A DNA stretch of 15,277 nucleotides, from NCBI GenBank assembly GCA_002284615.2, contig MU069486.1:407693-422969 (forward strand), read 5' to 3'. The notes under the pieces are model-generated. The model saw only the letters and a list, made by a program, of their open reading frames with translations, was not told the DNA's origin and searched no databases. The stretch is from Dunaliella salina (lineage: Eukaryota; Chlorophyta; Chlorophyceae; Chlamydomonadales; Dunaliellaceae). A program made the position numbers and the translations under genes. Below are positions 6,701 through 12,773 of this stretch, piece by piece; position 1 is the stretch's first letter, and the number at the start of each line of letters is the position of its first letter.

Positions 6701-8730
6701 GATGATAAGATTCGTTGAGCAGAGAGCCCCCCCCCCTTGGGTGTGTTTGTGTACGTATGCGTGTGTTCGTTTACACGCATGAGTGTGTAAGTGGGCGTGA
6801 GAGGGTGGGTACTTGCAAGCACACACAATCAGGCTTACGCATAAAAAACCAAACGTGCATGCCCTTTTCCTGGATTGATGAAGGATTTAGGGAGTGTCTG
6901 TCTGTCTATGTGGACATTGTTGTTTCTCGCTTCAAAGCTTTTTCCACAATTGCTATCATGCACACAACATTCTTTGACATGCAAATGAAACTGCACCCTG
7001 TCGTGGCAGATAAAACGTGATATAGTCCTAGCCTAAGCACCCTTGCAGGTAAATACAACCTGGCACGCACCCAGAAACGCCGCACGAATACACTTTGTGC
7101 AAACATGCATAATTACACAGATCTCGTCAGCCTGCACCATGTGTTGTGCGGACCACATTTTCTCTGTTTCCCACTCATCACCCTCCCCTCTTCGATCCAC
7201 CTTCTTTCCGTATCCCTCTCATTACCCTGCATTTTGCGGCCCAACTTCTTTGTGTTTCCAACTTCTTTCTGTTTCCCTGTTATCACCATGCATTGTTCGG
7301 TCCACCTTCTTTCCTTATCCTTCTCATCGCCTAGGATTTGGGACTGGCGGAAGAACCGGTGCATCACAACACTTGATGCTCACGAGAGCGCTGTGCAGTC
7401 GGTCGCCGTGAGCCCCGACGGAAAAATGTTGGCCTCAGGATCAGACGACTACACTGCAAAGTATGTCTGCTTGTAATTGCTACAAGCTACAGCTATGGCC
7501 AGTACCAAAGTATTCTAACCATATGCAAGGGATGAGCGCTTGGCAGTATGCAACGGATGCCGTATGCAAGGGATGAGCGCTTGACAGTATGCAAGGGATG
7601 CCATATGCAAGGTAGGAGAGCTTGACAGTATGCAAGGGATGCCAAATGCAAGGGATGAGCGCCTGACAGTATGCAAGGGATGCCATATGCAAGAAATGAG
7701 AGCTTGACACTATGCAAGGCATGCCACATGCAAGGGATGAGAGCTTGACAGTATGTAAGGCATGCCATATGCAAGGGTTGTACGCTTGAAAGTATGCAAG
7801 GGATGCATATGCAAGGGATGAGCGCTTGACAGTATGCAAGGCATGCCATATGCAAGGGATGAGCGCTTGACAGTATGCAAGGCATGCCATATGCAAGGGA
7901 TGTACGCATGACAGTATGCAAGGGATGCCATATGCAAGAAATGAGAGCTTGACAGTATGCAAGGTATGCCAAATGCAAGGGATGAGCGCTTGACAGTATG
8001 CGAGGGATGCATATGCAAGGGTTGTACGCTTGAAAGTATACAATGGATGCCATATGCAAGGGATGAGCGCTTGGCAGTATGCAAGGGATGCCATATGCAA
8101 GGAATGAGAGCTTGACAGTATGCAAGGGCTGCCAAATGCAAGGGAAGCTGACATTTGATCATATTGGCACTGTGCAGAGTCAGTTGACTGTCAGTTGGTG
8201 ACCCATCCTGGCTACGTTTTCCTATGTATTGTCGCTCTCTTGTAATGTAATACTAGTAGACCCCAGCAAGAGCTGCATGAATCGCTGCACAAATGACACA
8301 CTCATTATGCTTCCTTCCTTGTCCTTTTTTCCCTCCTTCCTTTTTTCCCTTCCTGTCTTCCTCTCCTTTCAATATTTATTCCCTCAATCCTACACAATCA
8401 AATGTATTTGCAACTGCGCTTTTTTTGTGCGTTTGTGCTGTGTGATGGGTGTGTATGGGTGCACAAAGCCAGCACAGGAAATGCAGGTGCCATGACTACC
8501 ATGCCATGAAAAAATGATACTCCAACAACATTTGCTGTGTGCTTGCACTTGTTGTATCAAGAGCATGCTCGCATACAGCACAACAGGAGTATATGGCATA
8601 CGCCCTCTGTGCCTCTATCACCGTGTCTCTTTCGAAATCTCTGTACTGCTGCATCCTGTTACCATGAGAGCCGCTGATTCTCAGCACAAACCCTCCTCTC
8701 AACCGTAGGATCTGGAAGATTGCAGCGTGA
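626..8730 (+). CDS. Seven-bladed WD40 repeat protein, 8 exons
   Basis: Join of 626-765, 1446-1556, 4922-5044, 5979-6113, 6315-6440, 6583-6714, 7335-7460 and 8709-8730: 915 nt, 304 residues plus TGA. The ATG at 626 (context CCAACATGG) follows an in-frame TAG at 611-613. The product is essentially all propeller, with no extra domain, signal peptide or membrane segment. Blades end in LWDV, IWNL, LWDV, VWDW, VWEV, IWDW and IWKI, and most carry the SPDG-type turn (FSPDG, FSPDG, TPDGD, SPDGK). Seven blades close a ring, so the model looks complete; the last strand (IWKIAA) is supplied by the tiny exon 8. Proteins of this class act as scaffolds for protein complexes; no sequence feature points to a particular partner or pathway. 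All introns interrupt a codon after its second base. Oddities: blade 2 is about four residues short, the end of exon 4 is not WD-like, and the exon 6 donor is TTGAGC, leaving CGT-TGA in frame, so unspliced message would stop after 256 residues. Exon structure is confident; function is unknown. Confidence 0.85.
1446..1556 (+). CDS. WD40 gene exon 2 (blade 1 end, short blade 2)
   Basis: The acceptor is TGTAG at 1441-1445 and the donor GTGAGT at 1557. The exon is 37 codons long and opens with LWDVASGKAIQDLGDGHT. It then runs directly into KDGRIAATCFKNEVK. Compared with the other exons (41-45 codons) it lacks roughly four residues where the 'V-x-x-V-A-F-S-P' strand should be, so blade 2 is compressed or has suffered an in-frame deletion. 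Phase matches both neighbours. Confidence 0.8.
1557..2404. other. Intron 2, first part: nothing recognised
   Basis: Non-coding intron sequence up to the hAT-like element, with A-rich runs near 1910 and T-rich sequence near 2090. No gene or repeat identified. Confidence 0.5.
2405..3100. mobile_element. hAT-like non-autonomous transposon, copy 1 (intron 2)
   Basis: A 696-bp element with perfect 10-bp terminal inverted repeats, CAGGAGGCGT at 2405-2414 and ACGCCTCCTG at 3091-3100, flanked by the direct repeat CTTTAGG (2398-2404 and 3101-3107). Ends beginning CAG and a 7-8 bp target duplication are typical of the hAT superfamily. No transposase is encoded; the open frames inside are unconvincing. 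A diverged copy in the same orientation is at 14017-14723; shared blocks include CACCCACAACTGGCTT. Inside, a block beginning CCAATCGA is present twice about 155 bp apart (near 2852 and 3006), so the 3' part is itself a degenerate tandem repeat. Confidence 0.8.
3101..4060. other. Intron 2, middle part: nothing recognised
   Basis: Sequence between the hAT-like element and the short repeats. Open frames here are short and without motif. Confidence 0.5.
4061..4098. repeat. Short duplication CATTCAGGGTCTGTGT
   Basis: The 16-base sequence occurs exactly at 4061-4076 and 4083-4098, with further TTAGGGTCA-type echoes to about 4180. Confidence 0.8.
4401..4597. repeat. Diverged direct repeat, offset ~155 bp (intron 2)
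   Basis: AAAACGTCTCATGCAGCTCT with TGTCAGTTTACTGGGAG (4402-4442) recurs as AAAAAGTTTCATGCAGCACT with TTTCAGTTTAGTGGCAG (from 4557). Non-coding as far as can be seen. Confidence 0.6.
4693..4860 (+). pseudogene. Two ghost copies of the start of exon 3
   Basis: The start of exon 3 (GATCTGGAACCTGAGCACC, then AGAGAGAACAAAGTCATG) is echoed at 4693-4730 (AGATCTGGACAAGAGCACC, AGAGAGCACAAAGCCAC) and at 4824-4860 (AACTGGCACT, AGAGAGCACAAAGCCATG). Both are followed by a TGACC-type segment. The intervals of about 110-130 bp match the exon length, so these look like the remains of tandem exon duplications, now unreadable. Confidence 0.6.
4922..5044 (+). CDS. WD40 gene exon 3 (blade 3)
   Basis: The acceptor is TCCCAG ending at 4921, after a pyrimidine-rich tract; the donor is GTGCGC at 5045. 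The 41 codons form a textbook WD unit: IWNLSTRENK, then GSIAFSPDGATLATGSFDG, then TIR, whose codon CG|G is finished by exon 4. Two decayed copies of its first ~40 bases lie upstream at 4693-4730 and 4824-4860. Confidence 0.9.
5229..5716 (+). pseudogene. Ghost copies of exon 4 in intron 3
   Basis: Pieces resemble exon 4: GCTATGGAATGTAGCCACA at 5231-5249 (exon GCTCTGGGATGTGGCCACA), TGTGGAAAGGGAAACACAAG then GTCACAC at 5326-5352 (exon AGGCAACCACAAGGCCACAC), and GAGACGGTGGAGGGAGTCAC at 5547-5566, which reads ETVEGV like the exon's EMVCGV. Another possible copy begins after CTGCAG at 5641. A SINE-like insertion splits the best copy. Similarity is short and gapped. Confidence 0.45.
5395..5543 (-). 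mobile_element. SINE-like insertion with 15-bp target duplication
   Basis: A 149-bp insertion flanked by the exact direct repeat CTGAGACGGTGGAGG (5380-5394 and 5544-5558). On the minus strand it ends in a (TTACC)n tail, as does the tRNA-derived copy at 9239-9350, and the two share GCCCTTGTA...GGC just before the tail. The long target duplication and simple-repeat tail indicate insertion by target-primed reverse transcription. No clear tRNA-like head was seen in this copy. It sits in a decayed duplicate of exon 4. Confidence 0.7.
5715..5924. mobile_element. Nested palindromic element (foldback/MITE-like), intron 3
   Basis: Terminal inverted repeats GGGATCAGCA (5715-5724) and TGCTGATCCC (5915-5924), followed inwards by ATAGCGCTATAT-type sequence on both sides. 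Inside is a second hairpin whose arms, 5770-5790 and 5833-5853, match over 21 bases with one mismatch and extend further into the loop. TA flanks both ends. AATCATA is found at 5704-5710 and 5926-5932 and could be a target duplication, though three bases separate the left copy from the TA. No coding capacity. Confidence 0.7.
5979..6113 (+). CDS. WD40 gene exon 4 (blade 4)
   Basis: The acceptor is TTACAG ending at 5978 and the donor GTGTGC at 6114. It opens LWDVATGNHKATL and contains CGVAFSPDGMLLS. The last ~14 residues (HAAYFSPSKPSAR) do not resemble the expected 'G-S-x-D-x-T-I-R' strand and the exon is 45 codons, longer than its siblings. Blade 4 may be degraded here, or a different donor may be used, although no better GT in phase was seen. 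Confidence 0.8.
6315..6440 (+). CDS. WD40 gene exon 5 (blade 5)
   Basis: The acceptor TTGCAG ends at 6314 and the donor is GTGTGA at 6441. The 42 codons read VWDWRTNTRLSVLEGH, then SLDGEHVLTAGNDRAIG. The 'EGH' and 'GNDRA' positions are the usual GH dipeptide and strand c-d turn of a WD repeat. Phase is the same on both sides. Confidence 0.9.
6451..6520 (+). pseudogene. Ghost copy of exon 6 in intron 5
   Basis: GTGGGAGAGCAACCCAAGCC and the following ~50 bases, ending GGATGCAGTTAAGTTGC, match the exon 6 sequence from 6586 (GTGGGAGGTCTCTAACCCAA ... GGGACGCAGTCAAGTGTC) at an offset of about 135 bp. It has no acceptor and no continuous frame. A further 31-bp direct duplication (GTGTGCCCATCCTCC, at 6524 and 6555) fills the rest of the intron up to the acceptor. 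Confidence 0.65.
6583..6714 (+). CDS. WD40 gene exon 6 (blade 6)
   Basis: The acceptor CGCAG ends at 6582. The 44 codons run VWEVSNPSSPTLKHWLKDWD, then AVKCLAVTPDGDHLVSGSYD, then DKIR. The exon must end after CG at 6714 for exon 7 to be read in frame, but the next bases are TTGAGC, not GTGAGC. Reading through gives CGT TGA. The only nearby GT (6714-6715) would put exon 7 out of frame. A decayed copy of this exon's start lies in the intron just upstream (6451-6520). Confidence 0.85.
6715..6720 (+). other. Defective or non-canonical splice donor (TTGAGC)
   Basis: By phase, exon 6 must end at 6714. The following bases TTGAGC differ by one base from GTGAGC, a strong donor. As it stands the T at 6715 both removes the GT and creates CGT TGA. 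The other donors of the gene are GTGAGT (twice), GTGCGC, GTGTGC, GTGTGA and GTATGT. Confidence 0.75.
7153..7334 (+). repeat. Degenerate ~45-bp pyrimidine-rich tandem repeat at exon 7 acceptor
   Basis: Units of the form CCACCTTCTTTCC... CTCATTACC... CGGCCC recur at about 7154, 7198, 7259 and 7302; the last unit runs straight into the CCTAG acceptor of exon 7, so the repeat supplies the polypyrimidine tract. Confidence 0.6.
7335..7460 (+). CDS. WD40 gene exon 7 (blade 7)
   Basis: The acceptor CCTAG ends at 7334 after about 170 bases of pyrimidine-rich repeats, and the donor is GTATGT at 7461. The 42 codons read IWDWRKNRCITTLDAHESAV, then SVAVSPDGKMLASGSDD, then YTAK. This is the best-conserved repeat of the gene. 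Its final lysine codon AA|G is completed by exon 8. Confidence 0.9.
7519..8145. repeat. 41-bp minisatellite, 15.3 units (intron 7)
   Basis: Fifteen units (13 of 41 bp, two of 40 bp starting at 7806 and 8010) and a 14-base partial unit. Each unit holds two copies of TATGCAAGGGATG-like sequence separated by a GAGCGCTTGACAG-like spacer. Because 41 is not divisible by three and the unit has no antisense stop, all three minus frames stay open for about 450-670 bases. Variants are ordered rather than random: a CCAAATG-type unit always follows a GAGAGC-type unit (7601/7642, 7928/7969, 8091/8132), and the two GTTGTACGCTTGAAAG units are at 7765 and 8010. Confidence 0.95.
8311..8370 (+). repeat. Polypyrimidine tract in intron 7
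   Basis: Sixty bases almost entirely C and T (two G only), made of CCTT/TTTTCC units. It lies 340 bases from the next acceptor, so it is not the splice tract itself. Confidence 0.7.
8709..8730 (+). CDS. WD40 gene exon 8 (terminal mini-exon)
   Basis: A 22-base coding end: acceptor CCGTAG ends at 8708, then G ATC TGG AAG ATT GCA GCG TGA, giving IWKIAA-stop. It supplies the last strand of blade 7 and ends the protein exactly where a propeller should end. Length and phase agree with all the upstream exons. Confidence 0.85.
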
Positions 8731-8935
8731 TCCAGACGGCGACTTAGATGTTGGAATGCAAACCTGGCCAGTACAGCTCTGTGCCTGAGTGCAAGACCTT
8801 AACTCTGGACTGTGAGCTCATTATAGATTTGCCTAGATGAAGTTGTCTAAGTCTGAGGGATTTATCCAATTTGGTGTGTTCTTCTGGTCATCTTTGATCT
8901 CTGTATTTTGTGTCTGTAAATAATAGTCCAACTCC
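8731..8935 (+). other. Probable 3' UTR of the WD40 gene
   Basis: Non-coding sequence between the TGA and a TGTAA signal; the exact cleavage point, expected some 10-20 bases after the signal, cannot be seen. Confidence 0.55.
8915..8919 (+). terminator. TGTAA poly(A) signal
   Basis: TGTAA sits about 185 bases after the stop codon of the WD40 gene. In volvocine-type green algae TGTAA replaces AATAAA as the main poly(A) signal (family knowledge), so its position here supports both the gene end and the algal assignment. A five-base motif is common by chance. Confidence 0.5.
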
Positions 8936-9238
8936 AGATAGCAATTTGCTCAGGCACATATGACCCCATAACAACATCCCTGATGGCATTTTGCTCAAGT
9001 ACAGATTCCCTCGTGACCGCGTCCTCGTCCCTGTTCTCGCCCCAGTTCTCCTTTGGTCATGTGTATGGGATTGCTTGCGTGTTTGCGTCTGTGGGACTAC
9101 ATGGAATAGGGTCCTGGTCTTCCAAGTGCTCCAGTGCTCGCATGTGTGGGTACGAAGGTTAATTTGTGCCAGTGATGGATTTTATGAGAGGCCATGAGCA
9201 CGCATGCCCCCATGATTGCAGCCTGGTCAGCCAAATGG
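8936..9238. other. Intergenic, nothing recognised
   Basis: No coding motif. The stretch 9060-9165 is TG-rich (GTGTGTTTGCGTCTGTGGG-like), a common simple-sequence type in this window. Confidence 0.4.
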
Positions 9239-9350
9239 TAAGGTAAGGTAAAGATTTATTGCTGTATATGCCTGTACAAGGGCATCTAAGCAGATTTAAA
9301 CCCAGGGCCTCCCGGTTCCAGGGGAGCACCACTGTACCAGGCAGGTTGCC
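9239..9350 (-). mobile_element. tRNA-derived SINE
   Basis: On the minus strand, from 9350: a tRNA-like head with an A-box-like TGGTACAGTGGT, a stem CTCCC/GGGAG in anticodon position, and a B-box-like GGGTTTAAATC; then GCCCTTGTACAGGC and a TTACC-repeat tail. Flanking GCCAAATGG (9230-9238) and GCCAAGTGG (9351-9359) look like a 9-bp target duplication with one change. It lacks the acceptor-stem pairing of a real tRNA gene. Confidence 0.7.
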
Positions 9351-9599
9351 GCCAAGTGGTATCCTGCGCTAGTATTGTGATTTAACATTTATTCTTTGTA
9401 GGTCACCCGCATGAATTCCTGCCTGCATCCGTCTTGTTCCTCTGTTGTGGTGTGAAGCTGGTTTGGTCCCTGGCATGACCTGAGAGATATGGACAAGCTG
9501 GTTTGGTACTGTGCAGCAAAACGAGATTTGGTCATCCAGCAACATGCTGTGGAGCAGCATGTCCATATTTTGTATGGAGCAAGGCAACCATGGGCAAAG

Positions 9600-9665
9600 T
9601 AGAGTAAAGAAGAAAGAAAACTGCGGAGGCAGAGAATTCTCTCCCTGCATCAATTAAGGAATCGG
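9600..9665 (-). mobile_element. Possible 3' end of a retrotransposon copy
   Basis: GAAAACTGCGGAGGCAGAGA, then CTCTCC and AATTAAGGAA, resembles the segment at 12643-12693 (AAAACTGTGCAGGCAGTG, CTCTCC, TTTAAGGAA) that marks the 3' end of the minus-strand retrotransposon. It may be the tail of a heavily 5'-truncated copy. The match is short. Confidence 0.35.
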
Positions 9666-9760
9666 AGACACATTCGCTCAAAGTACCATGAGCCTCCCTT
9701 GCTAGAAGATGAGAGGGAACCATGGGCGTGTTGCCGTGCAGAAATTTAAACCCCGCTACC

Positions 9761-9902
9761 AACCAGTGGTGCCGTTATGTACATGCTTCAAGCGCACTTC
9801 ATGTGCAGTGACAATGATTCATCGTGACGTCTACGCCAACCAGTGGTGCCATTATGTACATGCTTCAAGTGCACTTCATACAGTGGTAATGATTTATCAC
9901 TA
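9761..9902. repeat. 77-bp tandem duplication
   Basis: AACCAGTGGTGCCGTTATGT with ACATGCTTCAAGCGCACTTC (from 9761) recurs from 9838 with few changes. The offset, 77, is not a multiple of three, which argues against the long open frame covering it. Confidence 0.85.
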
Positions 9903-10780
9903 TGTTGCTTTGTGTAAAGTATGGCTAAGTATGGCCAATACTCCGCACCTGCACTCCATGGCCATTCTATGCGTGATGCACACAAACTCATCACTACTGG
10001 ACATGACTCACCAACATCCCAAATATCGAAGCACAGGCTTCCACAAGGACTACCTGAAGAGGTCAACCATGGGACAACCAGACCAAGCCCATGAAAAGGG
10101 GTGTTTGCAGCATTCCTGCTCTGCGCATGCGCACTGTCCTGGCACTCATTCATGCCTGCTTGGAGTCCCTCAATCTCAGAAGCAACAACTTCCTTGTCAA
10201 AACAGCATACTAGCTCACCACATCTTCATGCAGAAGATCAGTCACGGTCTGCGCACAGGAAGCATGAAATGCGCATGGAAGGCCACCAACATCGTACACG
10301 CATGCAGCGCAAGTCAACCTTGGTGTGTACCATACATACACACCAACGTACACATGCTCCTCACAAAATAAATGCCTCACTTCCTGCGTTTTTTACAAAA
10401 TATAACGTGCTGCCAAACATCTGTCACTCCATTCTTTAAATAAAACAAAAGGAACACAACTTGTGAAGCTCATGCACTTCCTCCTTCCTACACCCAGAAT
10501 CCTCTCAAGAATCACTGCCACACTGTACATGCGCACACAGCGACCCAGGACCGCAAACACAAACAGAAGATGAGCATGAAGCTTCAAAGTTAACCACAAA
10601 GACATTAAACAGGCAAGTTGCCATAAACAATTCAGGTTTGCCACCTGAGATGCAGCAAATGGGTGCACCATCTTGCCAGCATTACTTTGAGCCCCAAGCA
10701 GGCATGAATTGCCAGGTACATGCACTGTATGATTTTACTCAGCTTCCAGTTGACCTTTGCTGACACTCTAAAAAGCTTTC
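9903..10780. other. Intergenic, no gene recognised
   Basis: A 220-codon plus frame (9709-10371) and a 121-codon minus frame (10153-9788) overlap here. Neither shows a domain. The minus strand upstream of 10195 reads DKEVVASEIEGLQAGMNEC, which looks protein-like, but no splice structure confirms it. Confidence 0.35.
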
Positions 10781-10936
10781 ATGCATGAAAAGCTTCAAGC
10801 AACTGTCATTGACGATGAGCGCATGCTATGGAGCACTGGATACAATGTCAAACTGACAGCATCCGGAGGGGATTCAGGGATGACCTTCTGTTTACCCGCT
10901 AGTGGCCTGAAGAAAATTTGGGCCTCTCCTTCCTGA
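10781..10936 (+). CDS. Short open frame, possibly a terminal exon
   Basis: ATG at 10781, TGA at 10934-10936, 51 residues. The sequence has a protein-like composition (IDDERMLWSTGYNVKLTASG, then LPASGLKKIWASPS) but matches no family I recognise. An in-frame TAA lies just upstream. If it is a last exon, an AG at 10774-10775 or 10791-10792 could be the acceptor, but the tract before it is poor in pyrimidines. The ATG lies in the 14-base palindrome TTTCATGCATGAAA, flanked by AAGCTT on both sides. It could equally be a chance frame. Confidence 0.25.
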   Translation: MHEKLQATVIDDERMLWSTGYNVKLTASGGDSGMTFCLPASGLKKIWASPS

Positions 10937-11090
10937 CTGTCATTAAAGGATGCCAACGAAAGTACTGCCCGCAAACATGCAGCCTTTCAACATTCATGCA
11001 CAGCCCTCTTCCAAAACCATAGGATGTTTTTGCCTTCACCAGCTAAAACTTGGAATTTATTGGACTCTGAACTTTGCAGCCCCAGAGCTA

Positions 11091-11186
11091 CACTCAAACT
11101 ACCTCACCCTTCTACATGGAGAAACAGGAAAAGATGGAGACACTCAAACTACCTTCCCCTTCTACATGGAGACACAAGAAAAGGGC
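11091..11186. repeat. 50-bp tandem duplication
   Basis: CACTCAAACTACCT, CCCTTCTACATGGAGA and ACAGGAAAAG (from 11091) recur from 11141 as CACTCAAACTACCT, CCCTTCTACATGGAGA and ACAAGAAAAG. Two copies only. Confidence 0.85.
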
Positions 11187-11357
11187 TTTTGCCATTGTCT
11201 ATGCGTTTGGCATGGCTGCAGGGAACCCTTGTTTAATTGTTGAGAAATTAGAGAACACACTCAGGAGGAGGAACTTGCAGCACCTCTCCTTACAACACTA
11301 CTACCAGGAGAACACGGGCAAATTCAATTGCCTGTTTATTAACCACTACCTCTCTTA

Positions 11358-11648
11358 AGGGTGCATTTACAACTGTGGGTTAAGGCTTGAGGTTAATAAA
11401 ACAATTTCGAATTAACCCATGCTTGGCTTTACAATACCTGGGTTAACCACCTGGCTTAATCCCAGAATTTGGGTTCAGAAAACTAGTTTTCTTAAACGAC
11501 CCCTCGACACCTAGTTTAACATCCCCCCCTGGCTTAATACGACGATGCGGTGTTGTAAACGCAAGAGGGGTTAACGAAATGAATGTGGGTTCACATTACG
11601 GAGTGATTTAATTTTCTTGACCTTAATCCATCGTTGTAAATGCCCCCT
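11358..11648. mobile_element. 291-bp inverted-repeat MITE
   Basis: Terminal inverted repeats of about 28 bp with few mismatches: left AGGGTGCATTTACAAC, right GTTGTAAATGCCCCCT, both extending to a TTAAGG/CCTTAA block. The interior is rich in GGTTAA/TTAACC motifs. No coding capacity. No clean target duplication could be identified, so the superfamily is open. Confidence 0.7.
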
Positions 11649-11989
11649 ACGCTGTCCTGGAACAGCAACAACTGTTTCTACCTTAAAAAACACAAAAACT
11701 GACCTTGTGCGCGGTCAAACAAATGAATGCCTCCTTGACAGTCTCCTCGCTGCTCGTGCTTGTAACTCTGCCCTAGTTTTTGTAACAATAACCGACAGCA
11801 ACCAAGCACTTGCTGTTTCTCTTAAAGTAGCCCTCAATCTCGGCCATGGCCGTTTGGCCAAACATGCTGGCACTGGTACTTGCTGGACTTTCAGCTAGCT
11901 CAGCCTGTCTATCTGTCCATCTGGCTGCAATGGCACAGTCTACACGGCAGTAACCTGACCATTCAGAAGGAAAATTTGAAATTTGGAAT
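11649..11989. other. Intergenic, nothing firm
   Basis: A 93-codon plus frame (11617-11898) starts inside the inverted-repeat element, so it is unlikely to be a gene. No motif recognised. Confidence 0.35.
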
Positions 11990-12610
11990 TCCTACGCTCT
12001 TTCACCGCAAGGGTCTCGGAGCGTGCATTAAGGAAAGGACACCCCAGCCTATCCCGGCGCGACCCCACCAGTCAACCCGGAAGAAACACTCCAGCCTACG
12101 TCGGAATGCCCCCACCAGGACACGAGCCCGCGACCACCTCCTCCACCTCCTCCACCTCCTCCACCTCCTCCACCATACTCCCGCAGGAGCGGCATGGCTG
12201 AGCCACGCCAGGTTCACCTTCAGAAGGACTGTATCGGAGCACGACACCTGAGATTTACTGAGATGGCAGAGTCATACCCTCCAAAAACGGGAATGTGCAG
12301 CAGGCAAGAGCATCTCTTTCCATCCAAAGAACTTCTTCTGATGCTTGAAGCATCAACCCTTTTAAACTACACTCTGGTACCCTCTTCAACCAGAAGTGAT
12401 CACATGCCTACATGTATACAATGTCCCCTCTATGGGGAGCCCGACAGTGCCCTTTACTTCCTAGTAGGGTGTAAATACTCCACTGGGTCAAATATGGTAA
12501 CCAAGCGCCACAACATCGCTGGCAAAATCCTCCTTTTTTATTGGAAAGGTAACAGCAAAGGCCCTCTTGGTTACACCTCCTCAAATTCTCAGCCATCACC
12601 TTTCTTGTAG
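11990..12610 (+). mobile_element. Second RLE-type retrotransposon fragment, + strand
   Basis: Two plus-strand frames in sequence: 11880-12251 (arginine-rich, with a LLHLLHLLH run from a microsatellite, then AWLSHARFTFRRTVSEHDT, stop TGA) and 12194-12610. The second holds MPTCIQCPLYGEPDSAL, GC, NMVTKRHNIAGKILL: the C-x2-C pair (from 12413), the third cysteine and the RHN triplet (12506-12514) are intact, but the expected HIL is YFL. At least one frameshift lies near 12250-12290. The flanking sequence differs from the minus-strand copy, so this is a different subfamily. Reverse transcriptase and nuclease core are absent; the copy stops near 12605, where the opposite-strand copy begins its 3' end. 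Confidence 0.7.
12134..12175 (+). repeat. CACCTCCTC microsatellite
   Basis: A nine-base unit (CACCTCCTC) repeated about four times inside the plus-strand retrotransposon fragment, read there as leucine-leucine-histidine repeats and, on the other strand, as tryptophan-arginine-arginine. Confidence 0.8.
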
Positions 12611-12773
12611 AAAAAATAGGAATTCAGGGGAAAAGAAAGGAAAAGAAAAAACTGTGCAGGCAGTGAAAATGCTCTCCACATCATTTAAGGAAAAGAGGAT
12701 ACCGAGGGCCAAGGCACTGTGTTTCCACTTCACCAAGAGAAACAAAAGAAAGAAGTCGGTGAGGATTAGGAGG

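Noticed and set aside
7519..8145. CRISPR-like array
   Set aside because: Units are contiguous and degenerate with no unique spacers, and the surroundings are eukaryotic.
7480..8162. Three long overlapping minus-strand open frames (150-224 codons)
   Set aside because: They are a by-product of the 41-bp minisatellite, whose unit lacks antisense stops; all three frames are open at once.
9239..9350. A functional tRNA gene on the minus strand
   Set aside because: Box A and box B are present but no acceptor-stem pairing; the TTACC tail and target duplication mark a SINE.
9709..10371. 220-codon plus-strand open frame
   Set aside because: It crosses a 77-bp duplication not divisible by three, has no recognisable domain, and overlaps another long frame on the opposite strand.
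12002..12247. Minus-strand frame with tryptophan-arginine repeats
   Set aside because: It is the reverse reading of the CACCTCCTC microsatellite inside the plus-strand retrotransposon fragment.
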